Part shown: positions 9,619-19,062 of the stretch, piece by piece
How the letters are laid out: the number at the start of each line of letters is the position of its first letter
Numbering within the stretch: position 1 is the first letter of the stretch
Assembly: GCF_022008395.1 (NCBI RefSeq)
Contig: NZ_JAIRBB010000002.1
Location: forward strand, 124,001 to 188,000
Length of the DNA: 64,000 nt
Reading direction: 5' to 3'
Source: Aequorivita xiaoshiensis
GTDB taxonomy: Bacteria > Bacteroidota > Bacteroidia > Flavobacteriales > Flavobacteriaceae
Notes under the pieces: model-generated
Told to the model about the DNA's origin: nothing
Databases searched by the model: none
Seen by the model: the letters and a program-made list of their open reading frames with translations, nothing else
Translations under genes and position numbers: made by a program

Positions 9619-9882
9619 ATGAAAAACACGAAAATAACTTTCGGTATAATTAGCTTGATAATAGGAATCATCCTGTTTATCCTCTTGGTAGATTTATTTT
9701 CTAAGCCATCAAACCTTACAGTAGCTTTTGATCCTATCGGGAGTTTTCAAACATACTTTTTTAGCTTCGGCTTTACTTTAGGAGTAATTGGATGGATTAT
9801 TGGAAGCGTATTACTTATAGGGTATTTATTTTTGTTTTACCTTATAGGGATTTGGATAAGTAAAAAGATAGCAAAACAGTAA
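9619..9882 (+). CDS. Small two-helix membrane protein, unknown
   Basis: 87 residues with hydrophobic segments at about 6-25 and 46-79 and a basic C-terminus (SKKIAKQ). I do not recognise the family. The N-terminus is M-K-N-T-K, a normal start, and a perfect -7 box lies 41 bases upstream. It is followed 14 bases later by the DUF2200 gene, so the two are probably co-transcribed. Confidence 0.65.
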   Translation: MKNTKITFGIISLIIGIILFILLVDLFSKPSNLTVAFDPIGSFQTYFFSFGFTLGVIGWIIGSVLLIGYLFLFYLIGIWISKKIAKQ

Positions 9883-9896
9883 ACTATCAAAACGAT

Positions 9897-10259
9897 ATGA
9901 AAACCACCACAGAACATAACGAACGTATAGCCAAAATGACTTTCGCTTCGGTGTACCCACATTATATCACAAAAGTAGAAAAGAAAGAAAGAACAATAGA
10001 AGAATTACATCAAGTAATCGAGTGGCTTACAGGGTTCAATGAGAAGGATTTAAAGAAACTGATTGATGAAAAAGCAACTTTCGAAACCTTCTTTAATAAA
10101 GCTAATCTTAATCCTAATGCCACTCTCATCAAAGGAGTGATTTGTGGATATCGCATAGAAGAACTTGATAATCCATTAACAAGACAAGTGCGTTACCTAG
10201 ATAAATTGGTAGACGAGTTGGCAAAAGGTCGTAAAATGGAAAAAATACTTAGAAGGTAA
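9897..10259 (+). CDS. DUF2200 family protein
   Basis: 120 residues that match the DUF2200 family along their full length. The N-terminal [20 protein letters not shown], the [12 protein letters not shown] helix and the [30 protein letters not shown]-terminal part are family hallmarks. These are small soluble proteins of unknown function. No signal peptide or membrane helix is present. Confidence 0.85.
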   Translation: MKTTTEHNERIAKMTFASVYPHYITKVEKKERTIEELHQVIEWLTGFNEKDLKKLIDEKATFETFFNKANLNPNATLIKGVICGYRIEELDNPLTRQVRYLDKLVDELAKGRKMEKILRR

Positions 10260-10302
10260 TAAATTTCATTAACAGTTAATTAAACTCTTTCAAAACTCGC
10301 TT

Positions 10303-10818
10303 ATGAAAAATAAAAAAATAGGTTTATCAATATTAACAGTTCTGTTAGCATTTGCGATTGGATTATATATCAATAATGTATTTGCAAATCTTCCAGAGGA
10401 GGAAAATTTCACGCTAACTAATATTAACAATATGAAAAATAACGATATGAAATTAGGCGCATTTTCAGTAAGTCTGAATGTAAAAGACTTAAAAGTGTCA
10501 AAACAATTTTACGAAAACTTAGGATTTAAAGTTTTTGGTGGAAGTATGGAACACAATTACCTCATAATGAAAAATGGAAATGCACTAATCGGCATTTTTC
10601 AAGGAATGTTTGAAGGCAATATTTTAACCTTTAACCCAGGTTGGGATGAAAATGCACAGAATTTGGAAAACTTTGATGATGTAAGGGAAATTCAAAAAAG
10701 CCTTAAACAGAGTGGGGTAGCACTCTCTACAGAAGCAGATGAGAATACGTCTGGCCCCGCAAGTATAACTCTTACAGATCCTGATGGAAATATTATTCTA
10801 ATAGACCAACATCGATAG
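10303..10818 (+). CDS. VOC-family (glyoxalase/bleomycin resistance fold) protein with N-terminal membrane anchor
   Basis: 171 residues. A hydrophobic signal or anchor (about 7-28) precedes a polar linker, and then one VOC module from about residue 48. It begins FSVSLNVKDLKVSKQFYENLG and contains ENTSGPASITLTDPDGNIILIDQ. VOC proteins are often cytosolic metal-binding isomerases or resistance proteins; the membrane anchor is unusual. An internal ATG at about residue 43 would give a soluble form of typical VOC length, so the true start is uncertain. It is followed by a bidirectional terminator shared with the opposing symporter gene. Confidence 0.8.
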   Translation: MKNKKIGLSILTVLLAFAIGLYINNVFANLPEEENFTLTNINNMKNNDMKLGAFSVSLNVKDLKVSKQFYENLGFKVFGGSMEHNYLIMKNGNALIGIFQGMFEGNILTFNPGWDENAQNLENFDDVREIQKSLKQSGVALSTEADENTSGPASITLTDPDGNIILIDQHR

Positions 10819-10836
10819 ATTGACTAATTGGATAAA

Positions 10837-10863
10837 AAAGACCTTCTAATTTAGAAGGTCTTT
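10837..10863. terminator. Bidirectional terminator between the VOC gene and the symporter gene
   Basis: The perfect 13-base arms AAAGACCTTCTAA/TTAGAAGGTCTTT carry A/T runs on both sides. It serves two convergent genes. Confidence 0.88.
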
Positions 10864-10873
10864 ATTATATAGT

Positions 10874-12601
10874 TTATTCCGTTTTCTGAAAAGATTTTAC
10901 AACTACCAGTCCGCAAATTAGAGCTACAGTAGTAAGGCTAAAGGCTAAAATAGTTTTGCTATAAATAAAATTCCCGATGGCAAATAATGTACAGTAAACA
11001 CCTACAACCCCTGCAAAAAAGCCTAAAATTTTCATTCCAAATCCTTTAAACTTGGATTCATTTCCAAAAATTAGACTATTAAAGCTATTTAGTGTTTCAG
11101 CATTTGACGGTTTTGTCAACAGCGTTACAAGTACCCATCCAATTGTAGTTATTACAACCCCAAGGACTAATTGCCAATGACCAGCCATTTCAATCAGTGG
11201 TGTGTCCATTTTTCCATTAACAAAGAAAAAAGCAGCGATTAAAAATGAAATTAGCATAGCGGCAATTTCACTATAAGGGTTTATTCTACTCCAAAACCAT
11301 CTTAAAATAAATAACAATCCAGTACCTGCTCCAATTGAAAGTAATAAGTTGAAACCATCACGAGCTTCTTCTAATACTAGGGCTAATAAGCCGGCGAAAA
11401 TCATCATAACTACAGTAGAAATTCTACCTGCAGCAACTTGTTCTTTATCAGTAGCTTTTTTTCGAAGAAAGCGTACATAAAAATCATTTACAACATAGGA
11501 GCTACCCCAGTTTAAATGTGTTGAAATGGTGCTCATAAAAGCTGCTATTATCGAAGTAACTACAATTCCTAATAAACCAGCTGGTAAGAAGGTGAGCATT
11601 GCGGGATAAGAAAGGTCATTTTTTACAAAATCAGGATCTAAATTTGGGAAGGCCGCTTGTAGGCTTTCTATATTTGGAAAAATAACGATGGATGCAAGAC
11701 CTATGATAATCCACGGCCATGGTCTTAGCGCGTAATGTGCGATATTAAAAAATAGGGTAGCATAGGTTGCGTTTTTTTCATCTTTGGCGGCTAACATTCT
11801 TTGGGCAATATAACCACCACCACCAGGCTCCGCCCCGGGATACCATACGCTCCACCATTGCACGGCTAGCGGAATTATAAGTAAAGGAATAAACAACTCA
11901 GGTTTAGAAAAGTCTGGCAGCATTGCTGTTTTTGCTGCTACGGTTGGAGTAGCGAGTAATTTATCTATCCCACCAATTTCAGGCATGTTTACTATGTAAA
12001 CGGTAGCCCAAATACTTCCAACCATCGCGACAATAAACTGTACAAAATCTGTAAGTAAAACTCCTTTTAAGCCCCCGAAGGCCGAGTATATAACTACTAC
12101 CGGCGAAGCAATTAATAATACTTCATAGGAAGATAAACCGAACATAACGTGTCCAATTTTAATTGCTGCGAGACAAACGTTCGCCATAATTACAATATTG
12201 AAGAAAACTCCTAAATAGATGGCTCTAAAACCTCTTAAAAAGGCGGCGCTTTTTCCGCTATATCGCAATTCATAAAACTCTAAATCGGTTGTAATTCCAC
12301 TTTTTCGCCATAATCTAGCATAGAAAAATACCGTTAGCATTCCGGTAAGTAAAAAACTCCACCAAATCCAGTTTCCAAATACGCCGTCTTCACGAATAAC
12401 CCCTGCAACAAAATTAGGCGTATCTGCAGCAAACGTGGTTGCCACCATACTAACCCCTAGAAGCCACCAGGGCATATTTCTATCGGAAAGAAAAAATGAT
12501 TTTGAATCTTTTCCAGCCTTTTTAGCTACAACTAGACCAATAGTAATAAAGATTATAAAAAATGTAATTATAACGATCCAATCGATGGTGGTAAGGTGCA
12601 T
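10874..12601 (-). CDS. Sodium:solute symporter (SSS family)
   Basis: 575 residues with about 13-14 predicted membrane helices. The N-terminal half has the SSS pattern: SKSFFLSDRNMPWWLLGVSMVATTFAADTP near residues 33-62, then GFRAIYLGVFFNIVIMANVC, and YSAFGGLKGVLLTDFVQF. Such carriers couple uptake of sugars, amino acids or organic acids to sodium. The substrate cannot be told from sequence alone. It diverges from corA across a 246-base gap that has no further gene. Confidence 0.9.
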   Translation of the reverse strand: MHLTTIDWIVIITFFIIFITIGLVVAKKAGKDSKSFFLSDRNMPWWLLGVSMVATTFAADTPNFVAGVIREDGVFGNWIWWSFLLTGMLTVFFYARLWRKSGITTDLEFYELRYSGKSAAFLRGFRAIYLGVFFNIVIMANVCLAAIKIGHVMFGLSSYEVLLIASPVVVIYSAFGGLKGVLLTDFVQFIVAMVGSIWATVYIVNMPEIGGIDKLLATPTVAAKTAMLPDFSKPELFIPLLIIPLAVQWWSVWYPGAEPGGGGYIAQRMLAAKDEKNATYATLFFNIAHYALRPWPWIIIGLASIVIFPNIESLQAAFPNLDPDFVKNDLSYPAMLTFLPAGLLGIVVTSIIAAFMSTISTHLNWGSSYVVNDFYVRFLRKKATDKEQVAAGRISTVVMMIFAGLLALVLEEARDGFNLLLSIGAGTGLLFILRWFWSRINPYSEIAAMLISFLIAAFFFVNGKMDTPLIEMAGHWQLVLGVVITTIGWVLVTLLTKPSNAETLNSFNSLIFGNESKFKGFGMKILGFFAGVVGVYCTLFAIGNFIYSKTILAFSLTTVALICGLVVVKSFQKTE

Positions 12602-12847
12602 AATTTTGGTGAAATTGGTTGTTTTTAAACTTCGGTTAAAGTACTTATTTTAAAAGGCTTTTTAAAAGTTCCGTAACTTAAATATTCACAAGTTTTTTAA
12701 CAAAGTACAGCATACCAACTTGGAACATTTTTTTATTAAATAGCAGGGAAATTAAGTTTTACGGCTTGAAACCATTTTTGAACTATCCATGCCTTGCTAA
12801 AAATTGTAAATTCTATTTCCTACCTTTAAAAAAACAATTGATTTTTT

Positions 12848-13933
12848 ATGACGGCAAAACGTAGAATTAAAGCGAAAGCTACTAAAATAAAGCCCAAAAG
12901 AGCTAAAAATCTATCGCCAGGCACTGTAGCCTACACAGGAAAAAAATCTACCACGGTTACAGAGCTTGATATTATAGATTATTCAAAAGAGCATTATCAT
13001 CGTTATAGAACCAATAACATTGAAGAGGCTTTTAATTATGAGGATTCAACAAATATTACTTGGATAAATGTAAACGGACTTAGCAATGCTGATGATATTA
13101 TTAAACTAGGTACCCATTTTGAACTGCATCCATTAATTCAAGAAGATATCGTTAGTACTTATCAACGACCAAAAATTGATGAATATGACGACTATCTCTT
13201 TATCGTTTTTAAAATGCTTCATTACGACAATGATAGATTGAATTATGAGCATATTAGTATGATTATGGGAAAAGATTATGTTTTGACGTTTCAAGAAGCC
13301 GAAGGAGATGTTTTTAGCGATTTGAGGGAGCGCTTAGAACACGACAAAGGTAGGATTCGTGGGGTAGGAGCAGATTACTTAATGTTTGCTATTCTAGATG
13401 CAGTTGTCGATAACTATTTTACAGTAATTGAATACTTAAGTAATAAAGTAGAGTTATTAGAGGATAAGCTCTTCGATAAAAAGGAGGATCCAGATATTGC
13501 AGAGGAGATTCAACAACTAAAAAAGGAAATATTAAAAATTAGAAAAGCAGTAGTTCCTTTGCGAGAAGTTGTAAATAGATTAGAAAAAATAGATTATACT
13601 ATTATTGAAGAGCGTACCAATAAATATATTCGCGATCTATACGACCATATTATTCAAGTTAATGAAAGCGTGGAAATTTACCGTGAGATGATTTGGAGTT
13701 TGATGGATATGTATATGACTACTATCAGTAACAAGATGAATGAAGTTATGAAGGTCTTGACGATTATGGCTTCTATATTTATTCCACTTACCTTTTTGGC
13801 AGGTATCTACGGAATGAATTTTGATCATATGCCTGAACTTCATCTTAGATATGGGTATTATTACATTTGGGGGTTAATGATTCTTGTTTTTCTGGGTTTA
13901 CTTTGGTATTTCAAAAGAAAAAAGTGGATATAA
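12848..13933 (+). CDS. corA: Magnesium/cobalt transporter CorA
   Basis: 361 residues. The basic N-terminus (KRRIKAKATKIKPKRAKN) is common in Bacteroidota CorA. A cytoplasmic funnel domain follows, and then a long coiled helix (KVELLEDKLFDKKEDPDIAEEIQQL and beyond). Two C-terminal membrane helices bracket the signature GMN (near 325), in LAGIYGMNFDHMPEL, and the protein ends with WYFKRKKWI. It forms a pentameric Mg2+ channel in the inner membrane. A near-consensus -7 box TACCTTTA is at 12821-12828. Confidence 0.95.
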   Translation: MTAKRRIKAKATKIKPKRAKNLSPGTVAYTGKKSTTVTELDIIDYSKEHYHRYRTNNIEEAFNYEDSTNITWINVNGLSNADDIIKLGTHFELHPLIQEDIVSTYQRPKIDEYDDYLFIVFKMLHYDNDRLNYEHISMIMGKDYVLTFQEAEGDVFSDLRERLEHDKGRIRGVGADYLMFAILDAVVDNYFTVIEYLSNKVELLEDKLFDKKEDPDIAEEIQQLKKEILKIRKAVVPLREVVNRLEKIDYTIIEERTNKYIRDLYDHIIQVNESVEIYREMIWSLMDMYMTTISNKMNEVMKVLTIMASIFIPLTFLAGIYGMNFDHMPELHLRYGYYYIWGLMILVFLGLLWYFKRKKWI

Positions 13934-13994
13934 TTGGCCAATCTAATTCGATGAAATTTTAAAAATATTTTTATAAAATTATAAGAACTATACA

Positions 13995-14519
13995 ATGGAA
14001 TTAATGACAGTTGGCGGTGGATGCTTTTGGTGTATTGAAGCCGTGTTTGATCAAGTGAAAGGAGTAGAAAAAGTTGTTTCGGGTTATACTGGAGGAACTG
14101 TTCCCGGCAGACCAACCTATCGTGAAGTGTGCTCAGGTTTAACAGGTCACGCTGAAGTTGTTCAAGTTCGTTTCGATCCTAAAGTAATTTCGTACCAAGA
14201 TTTGATAGTAATTTTTATGACGAGTCACGATCCAACAACTCTAAATCGTCAGGGAGCAGATGTAGGGACCCAATATCGTTCGGTAATTTATTATCACAAC
14301 GAAGCTCAAAAAGAAATTTCAGAAACTATAGTGAAGGAGATGTCGCCTTATTATACGAACCCCATTGTAACAGAAATAAGTCCGTTACAAACATTTTATG
14401 AAGCTGAAGAGGATCACCAAGATTATTATGCAGACAATCCAACTGCTGGATATTGTACAGCGGTAATTTCTCCAAAATTGGCAAGGTTACGTAAAATGCA
14501 CAGTGATAAGCTCAAATAG
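13995..14519 (+). CDS. msrA: Peptide methionine (S)-S-oxide reductase
   Basis: 174 residues. The catalytic motif GGGCFWC is at 7-13, with nucleophile Cys10. YTGG, HAEVVQVRFDP and DVGTQYRSVIYYHN are conserved. It repairs oxidised methionine with thioredoxin as donor. It begins 61 bases after corA and is followed by a probable terminator. Confidence 0.96.
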   Translation: MELMTVGGGCFWCIEAVFDQVKGVEKVVSGYTGGTVPGRPTYREVCSGLTGHAEVVQVRFDPKVISYQDLIVIFMTSHDPTTLNRQGADVGTQYRSVIYYHNEAQKEISETIVKEMSPYYTNPIVTEISPLQTFYEAEEDHQDYYADNPTAGYCTAVISPKLARLRKMHSDKLK

Positions 14520-14562
14520 AATTAAAAATCTAATTTTAAATTTGAATACTTAAAATTCTTTT

Positions 14563-14601
14563 AAACACTGAGGGTTAGAGTGTTTAGTTACTCTTTTTTT
14601 T
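14563..14601 (+). terminator. Probable terminator after msrA
   Basis: Two overlapping hairpins are possible: AAACACT/AGTGTTT (14563-14585) and the weaker GAGT/ACTC (14578-14593). The second is followed directly by eight T. Confidence 0.5.
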
Positions 14602-14641
14602 GCTATTATTCGTTAAAAATTCAAGCGTCAGAATATATTAT

Positions 14642-14671
14642 TTTGCATTGTGAAAAAAGGACGTAATTTTG
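14642..14671 (+). promoter_or_regulatory. Complete promoter upstream of the helicase gene
   Basis: TTTG at 14642-14645 and TAATTTTG at 14664-14671 are separated by 18 bases, an ideal Bacteroidota -33/-7 pair. The transcript would begin near 14675, about 20 bases before the ATG at 14696. This decides the start of the next gene, because an upstream in-frame TTG (14669) is part of the -7 box. Confidence 0.75.
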
Positions 14672-14695
14672 CACCTTCTAAAAAAGGTAGAATTT

Positions 14696-16249
14696 ATGAT
14701 GGAGGTAACAGACGCATTAAAAGAAAAAAAGACTGATAAGGAGCTATATAGCTATCAAAAAGGGGCGATAGATCAAATTTTTGAAAAGTTTGAAACCGCT
14801 CCCGACGATTATCACTTGTTGTATCAATTGCCAACAGGTGGAGGTAAAACAGTTATCTTTTCTGAAATTGTCCGTCAATATCTTAAACTTCACAATAAAA
14901 AAGTTTTGGTGATGACTCACCGAGTGGAGCTTTGTAAGCAAACTTCTGAAATGCTTACAAGTTTTGGTGTTGTAAACAAAGTTGTTAATAGTACAGCTAA
15001 TCTTTCCGATCAAGCAAAATACAGTTGCTTTGTGGCGATGGTTGAAACTCTAAATAACCGTTTGAATGATGACAAACTTGATATTTCCGATATTGGATTA
15101 GTTATTATTGATGAGGCTCACTATAACTCATTTACAAAACTTTTTAAATTCTTTGAAAAATCATTTATCCTTGGGGTTACAGCAACTCCATTAAGTTCTA
15201 ATAGAAACCTTCCTATGAAGGATAACTATCAAGAACTAATTGTTGGAGAAAGTATTCAATCGTTAATTGATAATGAGTTTCTAGCTCAAATTGAAGTTTT
15301 TCAATACAATATGGGGCTAACGTCTTTGGAGATTGGTTCTAATGGTGATTATACTGTAAAATCATCAGACGATCTTTATTCTGGAGTGAATATGCTTGAC
15401 CGTTTACTAGAGGCGTATAGAACGCATTCCAGCGGTAAGAAAACGTTAATTTTCAACAACGGTATTAACACATCTATCCAAGTGTATTATCATTTAAAAG
15501 CAGAAGGTTTGCCTGTAATGCACTTAGATAATACAGCTACAAAAAAACAGCGAAAACAGATTTTAAATTGGTTCCGTGAAACACCAGATGCTATCCTTAC
15601 ATCTGTAAGTATTTTAACTACAGGATTTGATGAACCATCGATAGATACAATTATTCTTAATAGAGCGACACGTTCTTTAACGCTTTACTTTCAGATGATT
15701 GGTCGTGGTTCGCGTATGTGGAATAATAAAACTAAGTTCTCGGTTATCGACCTTGGTAACAATTTTCAGCGATTTGGACCGTGGGAGGCACCTTTAGATT
15801 GGCAGGCTATATTCAATTCACCTGACTTCTTTATGGATCGCTTAGTAAGCGATGAGGAATTGGAAAGTAACTTCCGTTACGAAATGCCAGAAGAGGTACG
15901 CAATGAGTTTGCGAAGAGTGAGAATGTTTATTTCGATATCAAACAAACCTATCAAGACTCTGTAGCAAAAGGCGAGTCTAGTAAGGTAATTTTAGAAAGA
16001 TCTATTGAACAACACGCGCGAATTTGTGTAGAAAATAGTGAAGATGTTTACGACGCACTGGCTTTAGCGAAAATGTTAGGAGATGATATCGATCATCGCA
16101 TTGAAAAATATGCGCAGTGTATTAGTAAGAGTACAGGTAACTTCATTAGTTGGCTAAAAGAAGATTACCGATTAAAATTTAGAAATTATCTTCGAGAGAA
16201 TTTTGATGAAATTTTTGAAGAAATTCACGGATACGCACCCGAAGAGTAA
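14696..16249 (+). CDS. DEAD/DEAH-box helicase, RadD-like superfamily 2
   Basis: 517 residues from the ATG at 14696 (a second ATG follows at 14699). An upstream TTG lies inside the promoter and is rejected. Walker A LPTGGGKTV has Lys51; IIDEAH (motif II), TATPLSS (motif III) and QMIGRGSRMW (motif VI) complete the helicase core. About 150 C-terminal residues form an additional acidic helical domain. The core resembles RadD/YejH-type DNA repair helicases, but the C-terminus is not recognised. It converges with panB over a bidirectional terminator. Confidence 0.85.
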   Translation: MMEVTDALKEKKTDKELYSYQKGAIDQIFEKFETAPDDYHLLYQLPTGGGKTVIFSEIVRQYLKLHNKKVLVMTHRVELCKQTSEMLTSFGVVNKVVNSTANLSDQAKYSCFVAMVETLNNRLNDDKLDISDIGLVIIDEAHYNSFTKLFKFFEKSFILGVTATPLSSNRNLPMKDNYQELIVGESIQSLIDNEFLAQIEVFQYNMGLTSLEIGSNGDYTVKSSDDLYSGVNMLDRLLEAYRTHSSGKKTLIFNNGINTSIQVYYHLKAEGLPVMHLDNTATKKQRKQILNWFRETPDAILTSVSILTTGFDEPSIDTIILNRATRSLTLYFQMIGRGSRMWNNKTKFSVIDLGNNFQRFGPWEAPLDWQAIFNSPDFFMDRLVSDEELESNFRYEMPEEVRNEFAKSENVYFDIKQTYQDSVAKGESSKVILERSIEQHARICVENSEDVYDALALAKMLGDDIDHRIEKYAQCISKSTGNFISWLKEDYRLKFRNYLRENFDEIFEEIHGYAPEE

Positions 16250-16260
16250 GAAGTAAATTA

Positions 16261-16303
16261 AAACTCTGAAGTCTAAAAATTATATTAGAATTCAGAGTTT
16301 TAA
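16261..16303. terminator. Bidirectional terminator between the helicase gene and panB
   Basis: AAAACTCTGAA pairs with TTCAGAGTTTT. An inner TCTAA/TTAGA pair lengthens the stem, and A/T runs flank both ends. Confidence 0.8.
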
Positions 16304-16312
16304 TTTTTAGAC

Positions 16313-17131
16313 TTAATATTGTTCACTTTCATTAGGGAAATCGCCGCTCTTTACGTCTCTGCTATACTGAGTAAATGCATTTTTCATATCAGTATACAAA
16401 TCTAAATAACGTCTAAGGAAACGAGGATTAAATTCGTGAGTCATTCCAATCATATCGTGAAGCACTAGAACTTGTCCATCAACGCCGTTTCCGGCTCCAA
16501 TTCCAATAACTGGAATACTAATTTTTTCGGCTACTTGCTGTGCTAGCTTAGCTGGAACTTTTTCTAAAACAATTGCAAAGCATCCAATTCTTTCCAATAA
16601 AAGAGCGTCTTCAATTAATTTATCGGCTTCTTCCTCTTCTTTAGCACGTACAGTGTACGTTCCAAATTTATAAATTGATTGTGGTGTTAACCCTAGGTGT
16701 CCCATAACAGGAATACCTGCGTTTAAGATTCGTTTTACCGATTCTTTTATTTCTTTTCCACCTTCAAGCTTAACGGCGTGTCCGCCACTTTCTTTCATGA
16801 TTCTAATGGCAGAGCGAAGCGCTTCTTTTGGGTCGCTTTGATAGCTTCCAAATGGTAAATCTACAACTACTAAGCTGCGTTCGATAGCGCGAACTACTGA
16901 AGCTGCGTGATATATCATTTGATCTAAGGTGATTGGTAGGGTGGTTTCGTGGCCAGCCATCACATTACTAGCAGAATCACCAACTAAAATTACGTCTATT
17001 CCTGCACTATCTACAATTTTGGCCATGGTAAAATCGTATGCAGTTAGCATCGAAATCTTTTCACCTTTCTTTTTCATATCCACCAAAGTTTTGGTGGTAA
17101 TGCGTTTGTATTCTTTTTTAGCTATACTCAT
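16313..17131 (-). CDS. panB: 3-methyl-2-oxobutanoate hydroxymethyltransferase
   Basis: 272 residues, normal PanB length. It makes ketopantoate from 2-oxoisovalerate and methylene-THF, the first step of pantothenate synthesis. The segments [50 protein letters not shown] and GHLGLTPQS are family hallmarks; [19 protein letters not shown] lies near residue 200. It is preceded by sdaA on the same strand with a 108-base gap. Confidence 0.96.
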   Translation of the reverse strand: MSIAKKEYKRITTKTLVDMKKKGEKISMLTAYDFTMAKIVDSAGIDVILVGDSASNVMAGHETTLPITLDQMIYHAASVVRAIERSLVVVDLPFGSYQSDPKEALRSAIRIMKESGGHAVKLEGGKEIKESVKRILNAGIPVMGHLGLTPQSIYKFGTYTVRAKEEEEADKLIEDALLLERIGCFAIVLEKVPAKLAQQVAEKISIPVIGIGAGNGVDGQVLVLHDMIGMTHEFNPRFLRRYLDLYTDMKNAFTQYSRDVKSGDFPNESEQY

Positions 17132-17239
17132 AGTTATATTGAAATTGAATGGTAAAAGTAATAAATTACGACATTAGAAACTTGAATTTTGGATTTGATA
17201 ATTCTATTGAGTTTTAATATCAATTATAAATATTGTGAA

Positions 17240-18664
17240 TTAGCAATCGCTTACATTAACTTGTACTGCTAGTCCTCCTTCACTAGTTTCTTTATACTTC
17301 GATGTCATATCTTTTGCCGTTTCCCACATTGTTGCAATTACCTTATCTAAAGGTACTTTTGCCTTGGCAGGATCACTATTAAGTGCCATTTCACATGCAT
17401 TTATAGCTTTAATAGCGCCCATTGCGTTACGCTCGATACAAGGAATTTGAACCAAACCAGCAATTGGGTCGCAAGTTAAACCTAGGTGATGTTCCATTGC
17501 AATTTCACTAGCCATTAAGCATTGGTCTGGCGTTCCGCCCATAAGTTCGCATAATGCACCTGCAGCCATCGATGACGATACACCAATTTCTGCTTGGCAT
17601 CCACCTAGAGCCGCTGAGATGGTAGCTCCCTTTTTGAAAAGACTTCCAATTTCGCCAGCAGTTAATAAATACTTCTGAACATCTTCAAAATTTGCATCGT
17701 GGTTTTCAATTACCATGTAATACATCATTACGGCAGGAATTACACCAGCGCTTCCATTTGTTGGAGCGGTTACAACCCTACCTAAAGATGCATTTACTTC
17801 ATTTACAGCTAAGGCGAAACAAGAAACCCATTTCAGAATTTGTCGAAATTTTACTTCGGTATTTCTAATGGCATCTATCCATTCTTCAGCATTAGTGTAT
17901 GAAGTGTCCCCGATAAGATTTTTATTCATTTCGAATGCTCTTCGGGTAACATTTAGACCTCCGGGTAAAATTCCTTCAGTATGTGCACCCACATACATAG
18001 AGTCGAGCATTACATCCCAAATTTCTTTTAAACCATTTGTTATTTCTGTTTCCGACCGCAATGATTTTTCATTCTCGAGAACTATTTCTGAAATACTTTT
18101 ATTTTCAGATTTGCAGTATGCGGCTAGCTCCGCTCCGTTTTGAATAGGGAAAGGGAACTGTGCAAATTTCTCCATCTTTGCTTTTTCCTGCTTGCGTTCT
18201 TCTTTAACAGTAAATCCTCCACCTATGGAATAAAAAGAGGTAGATTCTTTCGATCCGTCTTTAAAGTTGGCATTAAAAGTCATCCCGTTAGGATGAAATT
18301 CAAGAAACTTTCGATTAAAGATTATATTTTCATTAGGAATAAATGGTACCTCTAACTCGTTGTTGAGTTTGAGTTTATTTTCCGAAGTAATAAAATCTAT
18401 CTCTTTATTTATATTTTCAATGGGAAATGTAACAGGGTCAAACCCCATTAAACCTAGCATTACAGCTATATCTGTAGCGTGACCTTTTCCCGTTAGTGAA
18501 AGCGAGCCATATAGATCTACGGTAAGCGACACTACCTCATCAAATTTATTATCATCTTTCAACTCCTCAACCCAACGCAATGCTGCGCGCCAAGGACCTA
18601 AAGTGTGGGAACTAGATGGCCCAACACCTATCGACAACATGTCAAAAACACTAATACTTTCCAT
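17240..18664 (-). CDS. sdaA: L-serine ammonia-lyase, single-chain iron-sulfur type
   Basis: 474 residues with both alpha and beta domains in one chain. It deaminates L-serine to pyruvate and ammonia using a [4Fe-4S] cluster. The N-terminal GVGPSSSHTLGPWRA is the beta domain; GSAGVIPAVMMYY, GGCQAEIGVSSSMAAGAL and CDPIAGLVQIPCIERNAMGAI carry the cluster cysteines. The final Cys at the C-terminus (NVSDC) matches the auto-inhibitory tail of some members. A perfect -7 box lies at 18771-18778, with a palindrome between it and the ATG. Confidence 0.95.
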   Translation of the reverse strand: MESISVFDMLSIGVGPSSSHTLGPWRAALRWVEELKDDNKFDEVVSLTVDLYGSLSLTGKGHATDIAVMLGLMGFDPVTFPIENINKEIDFITSENKLKLNNELEVPFIPNENIIFNRKFLEFHPNGMTFNANFKDGSKESTSFYSIGGGFTVKEERKQEKAKMEKFAQFPFPIQNGAELAAYCKSENKSISEIVLENEKSLRSETEITNGLKEIWDVMLDSMYVGAHTEGILPGGLNVTRRAFEMNKNLIGDTSYTNAEEWIDAIRNTEVKFRQILKWVSCFALAVNEVNASLGRVVTAPTNGSAGVIPAVMMYYMVIENHDANFEDVQKYLLTAGEIGSLFKKGATISAALGGCQAEIGVSSSMAAGALCELMGGTPDQCLMASEIAMEHHLGLTCDPIAGLVQIPCIERNAMGAIKAINACEMALNSDPAKAKVPLDKVIATMWETAKDMTSKYKETSEGGLAVQVNVSDC

Positions 18665-18722
18665 AAATTTTATCTTGAGTCAAACCTAAGAAATTTTAAA
18701 ACATTTAGCTAAACAGAACGCG

Positions 18723-18740
18723 TTAATTGTTAACAATTAA
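18723..18740. promoter_or_regulatory. Perfect 18-bp palindrome in the sdaA leader
   Basis: TTAATTGTTAACAATTAA reads the same on both strands. It lies about 60 bases upstream of the sdaA ATG and 26-43 bases downstream of the predicted transcription start, a position typical of a repressor operator. A second inverted repeat, TAGGT-AA-ACCTA, is at 18759-18770 and covers the predicted start. Confidence 0.45.
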
Positions 18741-18770
18741 TGCTTAAAATTGTTTTTTTAGGTAAACCTA

Positions 18771-18778
18771 CAAAGATA
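18771..18778 (-). promoter_or_regulatory. Promoter -7 box of sdaA
   Basis: On the minus strand TATCTTTG matches TAnnTTTG exactly. The predicted start is near 18767, giving a leader of about 100 bases. A divergent plus-strand box TATTTTTG is at 18801-18808. Confidence 0.55.
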
Positions 18779-18800
18779 AGGATTGGATATGAGATAAGTA

Positions 18801-19062
18801 TATTTTTGTAACTCACTAAAATTTTTAATAGCGACTACCTACTCAGGATTAGTGGGGGATATTTTAATGAGTAGAAGTTCATTAAATAGACGGAGGCCAA
18901 AAAACTCTACAAAGAAAAGAAAGGAGGCTAATATTTTAGATTATAGATAAACTTTCTGTAAATGTATTGTATTTAGAAATCAAGGAGTTATAATCAATGG
19001 AAAACGATTTTATACCAATCTCAAATAAAAACGGAATCGTTATCGGCTAATTCTGGTAGATT
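18801..19062 (+). other. Gene-poor stretch with a plus-strand promoter box and a possible mini-ORF
   Basis: TATTTTTG (18801-18808) is a perfect -7 box pointing right. Downstream, a 27-codon frame (18867-18950) begins MSRSSLNRRRPKNSTKKRKE and is strongly basic. A purine-rich GTGGGGGA stretch lies some 7 bases before its ATG. A second 17-codon frame at 18997-19050 follows AAGGAG. Neither is recognised. The transcript would converge on the MFS gene. These could be small peptides, remnants or chance. Confidence 0.2.

Noticed and set aside
18665-18770. A riboswitch in the sdaA leader
   Set aside because: The inverted repeats are short and AT-rich and there is no terminator or known aptamer pattern; an operator is more likely.
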